Positions 8,942 through 17,698 of a stretch of 64,000 nt of DNA are shown here, in pieces. The DNA is from Streptomyces lienomycini. Lineage in GTDB: Bacteria; Actinomycetota; Actinomycetes; Streptomycetales; Streptomycetaceae. A program made the translations under genes and the position numbers. The DNA is taken from the NCBI RefSeq assembly GCF_027947595.1, contig NZ_CP116257.1, positions 6,260,001 to 6,324,000 on the forward strand. Reading direction: 5' to 3'. A model generated the notes under the pieces. It saw only the letters and a list, made by a program, of their open reading frames with translations, made no database searches and was not told the origin of the DNA. Numbering within the stretch: position 1 is the first letter of the stretch; each line of letters starts with the position of its first letter.

Positions 8942-9329
8942 GGGTTGCCTCCTGATCATGTTTCGGTAGATGTCTTCAGCCTCGCGCGTGCGCGAAGCGT
9001 TGGCCGTAGTCCACACGGGCGGGACGGATCGCGCAAGTACCCGGCGTCTGGGACCGCCGAAACGGTGACGATCCCGGCCGTGTCGCCGCAACTCCAGCTA
9101 TGCCGTTCAGCCCGAAGGTGATGTACACCACACCTTTCTGCCCCGTTTGCGTATTTGGGAACCACGTGTGGGTACGAGACTCGAATGAACGTGCCCCCGA
9201 TTCCCCAGGGAGAACCGGTTACCCCACGGTACAGATGACGATTGTCCCCGCGAGGTCCACGATGGGGAACCAGCGGGTGTCCGGCGCAGACAACCGGCAG
9301 AATCGGCCCTCCGAGAGCGAAGGAACAGC
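8942..9329. promoter_or_regulatory. Divergent intergenic region between DUF3052 gene and aceE
   Basis: 388 bp without a credible gene. It is visibly less GC-rich than its flanks (for example around 9121-9165) and must hold the promoters for both genes. A CACGTG palindrome lies near 9163. No riboswitch fold was recognised. Position of the aceE promoter cannot be fixed from sequence alone. Confidence 0.5.
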
Positions 9330-12077
9330 GTGGCTTCCGCATCCGATCGCAGTCCGATCATCATTGGCGGCCTTCCGAGTCAGGTTCCTGACTTCGATCC
9401 CGAGGAAACCCAGGAGTGGCTCGACTCGCTCGACGCCGCCGTCGACGAGCGCGGCCGGGAGCGGGCCCGCTTTCTCATGCTGCGGCTGATCGAGCGGGCC
9501 CGCGAGCGGCGCGTGGCCGTCCCCGAGATGCGCAGCACGGACTACGTCAACACCATCCCGACCAAGAGCGAGCCGTTCTTCCCCGGCAACGAGGAGATCG
9601 AGCGCAAGATCCTCAACGCCACCCGGTGGAACGCGGCGGTGATGGTCTCGCGCGCGCAGCGGCCCGGGATCGGCGTCGGCGGCCACATCGCGACGTTCGC
9701 CTCCTCGGCCTCCCTGTACGACGTGGGCTTCAACCACTTCTTCCGGGGCAAGGACGAGGGCGACGGCGGCGACCAGGTCTTCTTCCAGGGACACGCCTCG
9801 CCCGGCATCTACGCGCGCGCGTACCTGCTGGACCGGCTCAGCGAGGAGCACCTGGACGGCTTCCGGCAGGAGAAGTCCAAGGCGCCGAAGGCGCTGTCGT
9901 CGTACCCGCATCCGCGGTCGATGCCGGACTTCTGGGAGTTCCCGACGGTCTCGATGGGCCTCGGCCCGATCGGGGCGATCTTCCAGGCGCGGATGAACCG
10001 CTACATGCACGCGCGCGGGATCGCGGACACCTCGAAGTCGCACGTGTGGGCCTACCTCGGCGACGGCGAGATGGACGAGCCGGAGTCGCTGGGCCAGTTG
10101 TCCATCGCCGCCCGCGAGGGCCTGGACAACCTGACCTTCGTGGTCAACTGCAACCTCCAGCGCCTGGACGGCCCGGTGCGCGGCAACGGCAAGATCATCC
10201 AGGAGCTGGAGTCGGTCTTCCGCGGCGCCGGCTGGAACGTGATCAAGCTCGTGTGGGACCGCACCTGGGACCCGCTGCTCGCCCAGGACCGCGACGGCGT
10301 GCTGGTCAACCGCATGAACACGACCCCGGACGGTCAGTTCCAGACGTACGCCACCGAGTCCGGCGCGTACATCCGCGACCACTTCTTCGGCGACGACCAC
10401 CGGCTGCGCGCGATGGTCGAGAACATGACCGACCAGCAGATCCAGCACCTGGGGCGCGGCGGTCACGACCACCGGAAGATCTACGCGGCGTACAAGGCCG
10501 CGCTCGAGCACAAGGGCCAGCCGACCGTGATCCTGGCCAAGACGGTCAAGGGCTGGACGCTGGGCCCGAACTTCGAGGGCCGCAACGCCACGCACCAGAT
10601 GAAGAAGCTGACGGTCGACGACCTCAAGCGCTTCCGCGACCGGCTGCACCTGCCGATCTCCGACAAGGAGCTGGAGTCCGGCCCGCCGCCGTACTACCAC
10701 CCGGGCCGGGACACCGAGGAGATGCAGTACATGCACGACCGGCGCCTGGGCTGCGGCGGGTACGTGCCGACCCGCGTCGTTCGGTCGAAGCCGCTCGCGC
10801 TGCCGGACGACAAGACGTACGCGACCGTGAAGAAGGGGTCGGGTCAGCAGTCCATCGCCACGACGATGGCCTTTGTGAGGCTGCTGAAGGATCTCATGCG
10901 GGACAAGGAGATCGGCAAGCGGTTCGTGCTGATCGCGCCGGACGAGTACCGCACGTTCGGCATGGACTCGTTCTTCCCGAGTGCGAAGATTTACAACCCG
11001 CTCGGTCAGCAGTACGAGTCCGTCGACCGTGATCTGCTGCTCGCCTACAAGGAGGCGCCGAACGGCCAGATGCTGCACGACGGCATCTCCGAGGCGGGCT
11101 GCACGGCCTCGGCGATCGCGGCCGGATCGGCGTACGCCACGCACGGGGAACCGCTGATCCCGGTGTACGTCTTCTACTCGATGTTCGGTTTCCAGCGCAC
11201 CGGCGACCAGTTCTGGCAGATGGGCGACCAGTTGGCGCGCGGTTTCGTCCTGGGCGCGACGGCGGGGCGTACGACTCTGACCGGTGAGGGTCTCCAGCAC
11301 GCCGACGGGCACTCGCAGTTGCTGGCGTCGACCAACCCGGCGTGCGTGGCGTACGACCCGGCGTTCGGCTTCGAGATCGCGCACATCGTCAAGGACGGTC
11401 TGCGCCGCATGTACGGCGCCGACGAGCGGCATCCGCACGGTGAGGACGTCTTCTACTACCTCACCGTCTACAACGAGCCCATCCGGCACCCGGCCGAGCC
11501 CGAGAACGTGGACGTCGAGGGCATCCTCAAGGGGGTGTACCGCTTCAGTGAGGGCACGGGCGGCTCCATCCCGGCGCAGATCATGGCGTCCGGCGTCGCG
11601 GTGCCGTGGGCCGTGGAGGCCCAGCGGATCCTCGCCGAGGAGTGGAACGTGCGCGCCGACGTCTGGTCGGCGACCTCCTGGAACGAGCTGCGGCGCGAGG
11701 CCGTGGCCTGCGAGGAGCACAACCTGCTGCACCCCGAGGAGGAGCAGCGGGTGCCGTACGTGACGCGGAAGCTGGCCGGTGCGCAGGGGCCCTTCGTGGC
11801 GGTGTCCGACTGGATGCGGTCGGTGCCGGACCAGATCGCGCGGTGGGTGCCGGGGACGTACCAGTCGCTGGGCGCGGACGGGTTCGGGTTCGCGGACACC
11901 CGGGGGGCCGCGCGGCGGTTCTTCCACATCGACGCGGAGTCGATCGTGGTCGGCGTGCTGAGTGAGCTGGCGCGGGAGGGCAAGGTCGACCGGTCGGTGC
12001 TGAAGCAGGCGATCGACCGGTACCGGCTGCTCGACGTGACCGCGGCGGACCCGGGGCCGGCCGGCGGGGACGCGTAG
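9330..12077 (+). CDS. aceE: Pyruvate dehydrogenase E1 component, homodimeric type
   Basis: 915 residues, normal for the single-chain E1 of actinobacteria and proteobacteria. It decarboxylates pyruvate with thiamine diphosphate and hands the acetyl group to the lipoyl E2. The ThDP/Mg motif runs from [11 protein letters not shown] (about residue 243) to [13 protein letters not shown] (about 271). Other family signatures: [15 protein letters not shown] and, in the C-terminal half, the pyrimidine-binding [13 protein letters not shown]. The GTG start 9330 has AAGGA ten bases upstream. No E2 or E3 gene is adjacent. The stop codon lies in a 16-bp tandem duplication. Confidence 0.97.
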   Translation: MASASDRSPIIIGGLPSQVPDFDPEETQEWLDSLDAAVDERGRERARFLMLRLIERARERRVAVPEMRSTDYVNTIPTKSEPFFPGNEEIERKILNATRWNAAVMVSRAQRPGIGVGGHIATFASSASLYDVGFNHFFRGKDEGDGGDQVFFQGHASPGIYARAYLLDRLSEEHLDGFRQEKSKAPKALSSYPHPRSMPDFWEFPTVSMGLGPIGAIFQARMNRYMHARGIADTSKSHVWAYLGDGEMDEPESLGQLSIAAREGLDNLTFVVNCNLQRLDGPVRGNGKIIQELESVFRGAGWNVIKLVWDRTWDPLLAQDRDGVLVNRMNTTPDGQFQTYATESGAYIRDHFFGDDHRLRAMVENMTDQQIQHLGRGGHDHRKIYAAYKAALEHKGQPTVILAKTVKGWTLGPNFEGRNATHQMKKLTVDDLKRFRDRLHLPISDKELESGPPPYYHPGRDTEEMQYMHDRRLGCGGYVPTRVVRSKPLALPDDKTYATVKKGSGQQSIATTMAFVRLLKDLMRDKEIGKRFVLIAPDEYRTFGMDSFFPSAKIYNPLGQQYESVDRDLLLAYKEAPNGQMLHDGISEAGCTASAIAAGSAYATHGEPLIPVYVFYSMFGFQRTGDQFWQMGDQLARGFVLGATAGRTTLTGEGLQHADGHSQLLASTNPACVAYDPAFGFEIAHIVKDGLRRMYGADERHPHGEDVFYYLTVYNEPIRHPAEPENVDVEGILKGVYRFSEGTGGSIPAQIMASGVAVPWAVEAQRILAEEWNVRADVWSATSWNELRREAVACEEHNLLHPEEEQRVPYVTRKLAGAQGPFVAVSDWMRSVPDQIARWVPGTYQSLGADGFGFADTRGAARRFFHIDAESIVVGVLSELAREGKVDRSVLKQAIDRYRLLDVTAADPGPAGGDA

Positions 12078-12106
12078 GGCGCGGGACGCGTAGGGCGAGG
12101 GACGCG
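12069..12106. repeat. 16-bp tandem duplication spanning the aceE stop codon
   Basis: GACGCGTAGGGCGCGG (12069-12084) is repeated with one change at 12085-12100, with a partial third copy to 12106. The first copy contains the aceE stop TAG (12075-12077), so the duplication starts inside the last codons of the gene. Confidence 0.85.
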
Positions 12107-12376
12107 CGGCACCGGGCGGTGGTACGTCTGCCGGCCGGTGCGGCGCGCGGAGCCCCGGCCGGTGCGCGTACGCCGGGACGCCTGTGCCGTACGCCGGTGA
12201 TGTGCGCCGGGCCGGGCGCGACTGTGCCGGGCGCCTGTGACGTACGCAGGGCCGGGTGCGGGGCGTACGCCGGGCCGGTGCGACACACGCCGGCCAGGGT
12301 CGCGCACACGGCTCACCCCCGTCCGCGGTGGACGGGGGTGGGAACATCCGGGCGACGGGTGATGCCGCCGCAGGGG
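12107..12376. repeat. GC-rich low-complexity spacer with degenerate GTACGCCGG repeats
   Basis: About 270 bp after aceE. The element GTACGC(C/A)GG or a close variant recurs irregularly (near 12167, 12188, 12242 and 12263), mixed with GCCGGGCCGG blocks. No gene is credible here. It may serve as a structured terminator region; nothing else is seen. Confidence 0.5.
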
Positions 12377-12682
12377 CTAGAACATGCCGTAGCCCGGAGT
12401 CGTCGCTCCGACGAGCCCGACGAGTGCCAGGAGCGTGTCGACGGCTCCCAGAGCCACGGCGACCACGGCCGGTACCGGGTGGGAACCCGCCCAGCTGCGG
12501 CCCATCGCGAGCCAGCCGCAGAGGATCGCCGCGGGGCCGAGCACGATGCCCAGCGCGAAGAAACCGGCGACCGCGCAGACGACTCCGACGACCGCGAGTG
12601 TCGCGCGGTCCGGCCCGGTCCGTGACCACGTCCGGCCACGTGAGCGGGGGTTTCCGCGCGATCCCTGTCCGAAGCTCGTCAT
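12377..12682 (-). CDS. Small membrane protein (DUF4190-like)
   Basis: 101 residues. After a basic, hydrophilic N-terminus (GQGSRGNPRSRGRTW) there are two long hydrophobic segments: about residues 28-55 (LAVVGVVCAVAGFFALGIVL) and 68-93 (VPAVVAVALGAVDTLLALVG). The short GWLAMGRSWAGSHP loop between them fits the DUF4190 type of small actinobacterial membrane proteins. Function is unknown. Two adjacent ATGs precede the frame; the second (12682) is better spaced from GGGAG. It is convergent with aceE. Confidence 0.65.
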   Translation of the reverse strand: MTSFGQGSRGNPRSRGRTWSRTGPDRATLAVVGVVCAVAGFFALGIVLGPAAILCGWLAMGRSWAGSHPVPAVVAVALGAVDTLLALVGLVGATTPGYGMF

Positions 12683-12932
12683 CATCAACTCCCTGAACTC
12701 TCCGTGGAGTTCGGGTACCCCCGTGCGGCGTGTCATGCCTGCTTCGCACGTGCTGCCTGCGCGCCGCCCCCCTCCAGCGGCGCGCAGCAGCCTCTCGCCT
12801 CCGTGCCCTGCGGAGGACTTGACCCACTGTGACCTGCGACGTCCGGCGCGGGCGAGGCTTCTCGGCACCTGTCACCCTGATGGGCGAACCGGGTGACAGG
12901 GCCGGAGAACTCCGCGGGCACCGATCGGCGGA
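12683..12932. other. Intergenic region with no gene seen
   Basis: About 250 bp between two leftward genes. It should contain the promoter of the small membrane protein gene. No conserved reading frame or RNA element was recognised. Confidence 0.5.
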
Positions 12933-12968
12933 TCAGTCGGTCAGTCGGTCAGTCGGTCAGTCGGTCAG
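12933..12968. repeat. 8-bp tandem repeat (TCAGTCGG), 4.5 copies
   Basis: Perfect copies of TCAGTCGG start at 12933, 12941, 12949 and 12957, followed by TCAG. The last partial copy contains the stop codon of the MFS gene (complement of 12965-12967). An octamer array at a gene's 3' end is a likely site of slippage length variation. Confidence 0.9.
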
Positions 12969-14575
12969 ATGTGACCGACGCCGGCGCCCGCGTCGGCGTT
13001 CGCACCGCGCTTGGTGAGGAAGGCGACGAACACCGCCACCACCGCGACACCGGCCGCGACGAGCGAGGCCAGGCTCATGCCGGAGATGAAGGTGTCGTGT
13101 GCGACGTCCGCGATCTTCCCGGCGACCTCGGCCGGGGTGCCCTCGGGCACCGGCGCGATGCCCTGCTGCACGGCCTGGCCGGTCAGCTCCTCCTGGGCCG
13201 GCGTGAGCTCGGGCAGTCCCGCGTCGGCCCAGTTGCCCGCCAGGTCGCTGTCGACCTTGGAGGCCATCACGGCGCCCAGCACCGCCGTGCCCAGGCTGCC
13301 GCCGATCTGCATCGCCGCCTGCTGGAGGCCGCCCGCGACACCCGACAGCTCCATCGGCGCGTTGCCCACGATGACCTCGGTGGCCCCCACCATGACCGGC
13401 GCGAGACCGAGACCGAGCAGCGCGAACCAGACCGACATCGCCAGGCTGCCGGTGTCCGTCTCCAGGGTGGACATGCCGTACATGGCGACCGCGGTGCACA
13501 CCATGCCTCCCGCGAGCGGGACGCGCGGACCGAACTTGGTGATCATCGCGCCTGCCAGCGGCGAGGCGACGATCATCATGGCGGTGAGCGGCAGCAGGTG
13601 CAGGCCGGCGTCGATCGGGCTCATGCCGTGCACGTTCTGCAGGTAGAAGGTGACGAAGAACAGGCCGCCCATGAAGGCGATGGCCATCAGGACCATCAGC
13701 ACGACGCCCGCCGACAGCGGCACCGACCTGAACATCGCCAGCGGGATCAGCGGCTCCCGCACCTTGGTCTCCCAGAAGGAGAACGCGACGAAGCCGACGA
13801 CCGCCACACCGATGAACAACCAGGTCTGACCGGATCCCCAGCCCCACTCCGGCGCCTTGATGAGCGCCCAGACGAGGCAGAACATCGAGGCCGACAGCAG
13901 GAAGATGCCGAGGAGGTCGAAGGAGCGGGGGGCGTTCTCGGCCCGGTGGTCCAGCAGGATCAGCACGCCGAGCACCACGGCGAGGATGCCGACGGGCACG
14001 TTGATGAAGAACACCGACTGCCAGCTGACGTGCTCGACCAGCACGCCTCCCAGGATCGGGCCGCCCGCGGTGGAGGCGCCGATGACCATGCCCCAGATGC
14101 CGATGGCCATGTTGAGCTTCTCGGCCGGGAAGGTGGCCCGCAGCAGGCCGAGCGCGGCCGGCATCAGCAGGGCGCCGAACAGGCCCTGGAAGACCCGGAA
14201 GACGATGACCATCGCGATGCTGTCGGACAGTCCGATGGCACCGGAGGAGGCGGCGAAGCCCGCCACGCCGATGAGGAAGGTCTGCCGGTGGCCGAAGCGG
14301 TCACCGAGCTTGCCCGCGGTGATCAGGGAGACCGCGAGCGCGAGGAAGTAGGCGTTGGTGATCCACTGCAGCTCGGACCAACTGGCGCCGAGGTCCTTGC
14401 CGATGGCCGGGTTGGCGATCGCCACGATGGTGCCGTCCAGGGCCACCATCATGACCCCGACCGCGACGGTGACGAGGGTGACCCACGGATGGCCCCGCCA
14501 TCCCGTGGCGGGCGTCGAACCCGCCGGGGTGCCGTCACCCGGTCCCGTCTTGTCCATGGTGGTCTGACTAGTCAT
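12965..14575 (-). CDS. MFS drug efflux transporter, DHA2 (14-TM) family
   Basis: 536 residues with 14 predicted membrane spans. Signatures of the DHA2/EmrB-QacA group: ALDGTIVAIANPAIGKDLGA in TM1, GKLGDRFGHRQTFLIG (motif A loop) and GPILGGVLVEHVSWQSVFFI (motif C region). Such proteins export cationic or amphipathic drugs with proton exchange. Immediately divergent from a TetR regulator gene, with a palindrome in the shared 113-bp promoter; this is the usual repressor-exporter arrangement. A hydrophilic segment (about residues 460-500) lies before the last span, as is common in this family. Confidence 0.92.
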   Translation of the reverse strand: MTSQTTMDKTGPGDGTPAGSTPATGWRGHPWVTLVTVAVGVMMVALDGTIVAIANPAIGKDLGASWSELQWITNAYFLALAVSLITAGKLGDRFGHRQTFLIGVAGFAASSGAIGLSDSIAMVIVFRVFQGLFGALLMPAALGLLRATFPAEKLNMAIGIWGMVIGASTAGGPILGGVLVEHVSWQSVFFINVPVGILAVVLGVLILLDHRAENAPRSFDLLGIFLLSASMFCLVWALIKAPEWGWGSGQTWLFIGVAVVGFVAFSFWETKVREPLIPLAMFRSVPLSAGVVLMVLMAIAFMGGLFFVTFYLQNVHGMSPIDAGLHLLPLTAMMIVASPLAGAMITKFGPRVPLAGGMVCTAVAMYGMSTLETDTGSLAMSVWFALLGLGLAPVMVGATEVIVGNAPMELSGVAGGLQQAAMQIGGSLGTAVLGAVMASKVDSDLAGNWADAGLPELTPAQEELTGQAVQQGIAPVPEGTPAEVAGKIADVAHDTFISGMSLASLVAAGVAVVAVFVAFLTKRGANADAGAGVGHI

Positions 14576-14623
14576 ACCGCGAGGCTAATGACAGCCACTG
14601 ACAGTTGACAAACCAATTCACCA

Positions 14624-14636
14624 GTCAGTAACTGAC
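14624..14636. promoter_or_regulatory. Candidate TetR operator (GTCAGTAACTGAC)
   Basis: A perfect 6-bp inverted repeat around one central A, located between the divergent MFS and TetR genes. A degenerate second element (ACTGACAGTTGAC) lies near 14597-14609. The position suggests repression of both genes by the TetR protein encoded at 14689. Confidence 0.65.
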
Positions 14637-14688
14637 ACGACATCCCCGTATAGCCTGAACTGCGGAAACGGCACGAAGGAGAGAAGTT

Positions 14689-15366
14689 TTGAAGGTGGTC
14701 GGCGCGTCGGCGACGGTGGAGACCCCACCGTCGGCCCCCCGTCCGGGCCTGCGCGAACTCAAGAAGCAGCGCACCCGGGACCTGCTGCTGCGCTCCGCCC
14801 TCGAACTGTTCACCGCGCACGGTTACGAGGAGACGACCGTCGACGACATCGCCGAGGCCGCCGACGTCTCGCAGCGCACCTTCTTCCGCTACTTCGCCTC
14901 CAAGGAGGACGCCGCCTTCTTCGTGTCGCGGCTCGCGGAGTCGCACTTCGTCGACACCGTACGTGCCCGCCCGCCCGAGGAGGCGCCCCTGGACGCGCTG
15001 CGCCTGGCCCTCTCGGAGAGCTGGAACACCATCGGAGGGGCCGTCGAGCAGCTGATCCCGCTCGAGCTGCACATGCGGTTCTACCGGGTGATCGAGTCGA
15101 CGCCCGCGCTGCTCGCCGCCCATCTGCGCCGCGCCACCGAGCTGGAGGAGGAGATCGCCCGCGTCGTCGCCGACCGCGAGGGCCTCGACGTGGACGCGGA
15201 CCCGCGGCCCCGCGTGGTCGTGGCCGTCTTCGGGGCGGTGATGCGGGTGACCGAACGGATCTGGTCGGCGCGGGACGACGCCGGCCTCGCGGCGCTGCGG
15301 GACCTGACGGCCTCCTACCTGGATCAGGTGGCACCCGCGCTCACCGGGGACTGGCACGAAACGTGA
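14689..15366 (+). CDS. TetR-family transcriptional repressor
   Basis: 225 residues. The N-terminal helix-turn-helix is seen at about residues 22-68 (LKKQRTRDLLLRSALELF, then TTVDDIAEAADVSQRTFFRY). The C-terminal ligand domain is of no specific recognised type. The TTG start is chosen because AAGGAGAG precedes it by five bases. It is divergent from the DHA2 exporter, so it very probably represses that gene and itself through the palindrome at 14624-14636, and is relieved by an exported drug-like ligand. Confidence 0.92.
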   Translation: MKVVGASATVETPPSAPRPGLRELKKQRTRDLLLRSALELFTAHGYEETTVDDIAEAADVSQRTFFRYFASKEDAAFFVSRLAESHFVDTVRARPPEEAPLDALRLALSESWNTIGGAVEQLIPLELHMRFYRVIESTPALLAAHLRRATELEEEIARVVADREGLDVDADPRPRVVVAVFGAVMRVTERIWSARDDAGLAALRDLTASYLDQVAPALTGDWHET

Positions 15367-15420
15367 TCCGTGTCACTGGATTCACGCGAGACACTCCCGT
15401 TCTCCTAGGGTGTCCTCCCA

Positions 15421-16641
15421 GTGACTTCCTTCGACACCTCCCCGCAGCTGAACGTCTGGCGCGCACTGCTCGCCCTGGCCGTGGTGTTCGTGATGCTGGC
15501 GACCACCGGCTGGACCGCCCTGCGCAACCATCGGGGCCCGACGGCACTCGAAGCGTCGGTCACGGCCTGGGAGCACGGCCGGATGGACGGCCGGCGGCTT
15601 CCCGACGCGCAGGCGGCGCCCGCCCGGCTGGCCCGCTTCTTCGCCTCGCTCACCGAACGCCAGCGCGCGAGCCTCGCCCGCCGCTACCCCCTGGCCGTCG
15701 GCAACATGAACGGCGCCCCCGTCCAGCTGCGCTACCTCGCCAACCGCGCCGCCCTGCACAAGGCCCGGTCGGTGGAGCGCACGCGCGTGCACGACGAGCG
15801 GCTGTCCCCGGCCGGTCAGCGCGAGGCCGGCCGGCGCGTGCACAACTACGACGCGCTGCTCGACCCCGACCGGCACGTCCTCGCCTTCGACCCGGCGGGC
15901 TCGGGCAAGGTCGCCGAGGTCTTCGGGGACCTGAACCGCGCCGACCGGGTGTCCGTCGTCGTGCCCGGCGTGGACACCGAACTGCTCACCTTCCAGCGCA
16001 CCGACCGCAAGAAGTACGCGGCGCCCGTCGGCATGGCCGAGTCGCTGTACGCGGCCGAGCGCGCGGCGAGCCCCGGCACCGGCACGGCCGTGATCGCCTG
16101 GGCCGACTACACCTCCCCCAGCGGCCTCGGCATGGAGGCCGCCACCGCCAACCGCGCCGAACACGGGGCCGTGCGGCTGAACGCCCTGCTGCGCGCGCTG
16201 CCCGGCCGGGCCCCCGTCTCCCTCTTCTGCCACAGCTACGGCTCGGTGGTGTGCGGGGTCGCCGCCGACTCGCTGCCGGGCCGGGTGACCGACATAGCGG
16301 TGGCCGGCAGCCCCGGGATGCGGGCCGAGACCGCCTCCCGCCTGGACACCTCCGCCCGCGTCTGGGCGATGCGGGACGCCGACGACTGGATCCAGGACGT
16401 GCCCTACCTGGAGGTCGGCGGCCTCGGACACGGCGCCGATCCGGTGTCCGCCGCGTTCGGGGCGCGGGTGCTGTCGGCGCGGGACGCCCAGGGGCACAGC
16501 GGCTACTTCGTCCCCGGCACGGACAGCCTGCGGAACTTCGCGGGGATCGGCGTTGGCGCATACCGCACGGTGGCCTGCGCCGGAGAAGGCGACACATGCC
16601 GGGCGGGTTTGTCCGTGGCGACGGCGGCCGGACGCGCGTAG
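15421..16641 (+). CDS. Secreted or membrane-anchored alpha/beta hydrolase (DUF1023 type)
   Basis: 406 residues. A single N-terminal hydrophobic segment (ALLALAVVFVMLATTGWTAL, residues about 15-34) acts as signal or anchor. The DUF1023 alpha/beta-hydrolase domain follows; the nucleophile elbow is LFCHSYGSVVCG with Ser272, followed by VTDIAVAGSPGM and the late acidic and His residues expected for a triad (DADDWIQD; AQGHSGYF). The substrate is unknown. There is no ribosome site before GTG 15421; a -10-like TAGGGT ends eight bases upstream, so the mRNA is probably leaderless. It begins 54 bp after the TetR gene. Confidence 0.85.
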   Translation: MTSFDTSPQLNVWRALLALAVVFVMLATTGWTALRNHRGPTALEASVTAWEHGRMDGRRLPDAQAAPARLARFFASLTERQRASLARRYPLAVGNMNGAPVQLRYLANRAALHKARSVERTRVHDERLSPAGQREAGRRVHNYDALLDPDRHVLAFDPAGSGKVAEVFGDLNRADRVSVVVPGVDTELLTFQRTDRKKYAAPVGMAESLYAAERAASPGTGTAVIAWADYTSPSGLGMEAATANRAEHGAVRLNALLRALPGRAPVSLFCHSYGSVVCGVAADSLPGRVTDIAVAGSPGMRAETASRLDTSARVWAMRDADDWIQDVPYLEVGGLGHGADPVSAAFGARVLSARDAQGHSGYFVPGTDSLRNFAGIGVGAYRTVACAGEGDTCRAGLSVATAAGRA

Positions 16642-16707
16642 AGGCGTAGAAACTCCGGTTTGCACGGGGAGGGGACGAAGAGGCTCGTGCCGCATACGAT
16701 GAGCCGC

Positions 16708-17577
16708 ATGGGTGACGTACTGGCCGGATTTCATGCCGCCTGGGAGTTCGAGTCCGACTCCGTGCTCATCCGTTACGAACGGGGGATTCGAACACCCAAG
16801 CTGTTCCAGGCCCTGGGGGAACGCCGTGTGCCCCTGGAGGCGATCGAGGGCGTGACCCTCACGCCCGGCAGGCGCGGCACCGTCGTGCTGCGCGTCGCAC
16901 CGCGTGCGGGCGCCGATCCGCTGATCGAGGCGGCGGCCGGGCAGCTGAAGGAGAGCGGCGACCCCTACCGGCTCGTGCTGCCGGCCGAACGGGAGACGCT
17001 CGCGGAGTACTACGCCGACGAGCTGCGGGCCCTGCTGACCGGGTCCGGCCGGTCCGAGCGGTACCTGGTGGCCGCGCCCGAGGCGCCGCTGCACTTCAAG
17101 GCATACGACGGGAAGGCCGCCTTCGACGGGAAGGCGGTGTCCTTCCGGTGGTCGTGGACGGGCGCCTCGTCGGCGAAGTGGAAGGCCGGTGACCAGAGCT
17201 TCCCGGTCACCGACCTGGGCGGGGTGGAGTGGCGGTCCCCCGAGCTGCTCGAGGGGTACCTGCGGCTGCTGCCCCGCGACGCCGACGCGTCGGCCGCCGC
17301 CCCCGCCCTCCCCCAGGCCGACCAGGATCCGGCGGCGGTCGTGTTCGGGCTCGGGTACGGGCCGGTGCACGAGTCGCTGCCGTTCGCCGCGGCGGTGCTG
17401 GCGGCGGTGCGGGAGCGGGGCGCGAGCGCCCCGGTGCCGGTTCCGGTGCCGGCGCCCCGGCGGGACCCGGCCGACATCGCCGAGCGGATCCGGCATCTCG
17501 GGGAGCTGCACCAGCAGGGGCTGGTGACGGACGAGGAGTTCTCCTCGAAGAAGGCGGAGTTGCTGGCGGAGCTTTAG
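16708..17577 (+). CDS. DUF4429 domain protein with C-terminal SHOCT domain
   Basis: 289 residues from ATG 16708 (ATG 16699 is possible). The beginning MGDVLAGFHAAWEFESDSV and the two similar halves (ESDSVLIRYERG and the later KAAFDGKAVSFRW) indicate two DUF4429 PH-like modules. The last 30 residues (IAERIRHLGELHQQGLVTDE, then FSSKKAELL) form a SHOCT oligomerisation motif. Function unknown; such proteins are usually cytoplasmic. A Pro/Ala linker separates the domains. The stop codon lies in a short tandem duplication. Confidence 0.85.
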   Translation: MGDVLAGFHAAWEFESDSVLIRYERGIRTPKLFQALGERRVPLEAIEGVTLTPGRRGTVVLRVAPRAGADPLIEAAAGQLKESGDPYRLVLPAERETLAEYYADELRALLTGSGRSERYLVAAPEAPLHFKAYDGKAAFDGKAVSFRWSWTGASSAKWKAGDQSFPVTDLGGVEWRSPELLEGYLRLLPRDADASAAAPALPQADQDPAAVVFGLGYGPVHESLPFAAAVLAAVRERGASAPVPVPVPAPRRDPADIAERIRHLGELHQQGLVTDEEFSSKKAELLAEL

Positions 17578-17612
17578 CGTCTGCCGGGTTTAGCTCTGGC
17601 GTCTGCCGGGTT
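17573..17612. repeat. Imperfect direct duplication across the DUF4429 gene stop codon
   Basis: TTTAGC followed by GTCTGCCGGG (17573-17588) recurs at 17589-17610 with a 6-bp insertion. The first copy contains the stop TAG (17575-17577). Confidence 0.75.
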
Positions 17613-17640
17613 CTCTTTCGTTTTCGGGTGCCGGTTGTTC

Positions 17641-17677
17641 GTGGCTGGTCGCGCAGTTCCCCGCGCCCCTTCGGGGT
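17641..17677. repeat. Streptomyces-type dispersed intergenic repeat
   Basis: The stretch reading GTGGCTGGTCGCGCAGTTCC, continuing CCGCGCCCCTTCGGGG, is one I recognise as recurring in many Streptomyces intergenic regions. It can fold through CCCCgcgCCCCTTCGGGG. It lies between the convergent DUF4429 and aldo/keto reductase genes and may act as a bidirectional terminator. Confidence 0.6.
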
Positions 17678-17698
17678 ACGCCCCCCCAGGGCGCTTCT

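Noticed and set aside
9219..12875. 1,218-codon leftward open frame
   Set aside because: Antisense to aceE over its whole length; composition typical of a GC-driven shadow and no domain is recognisable.
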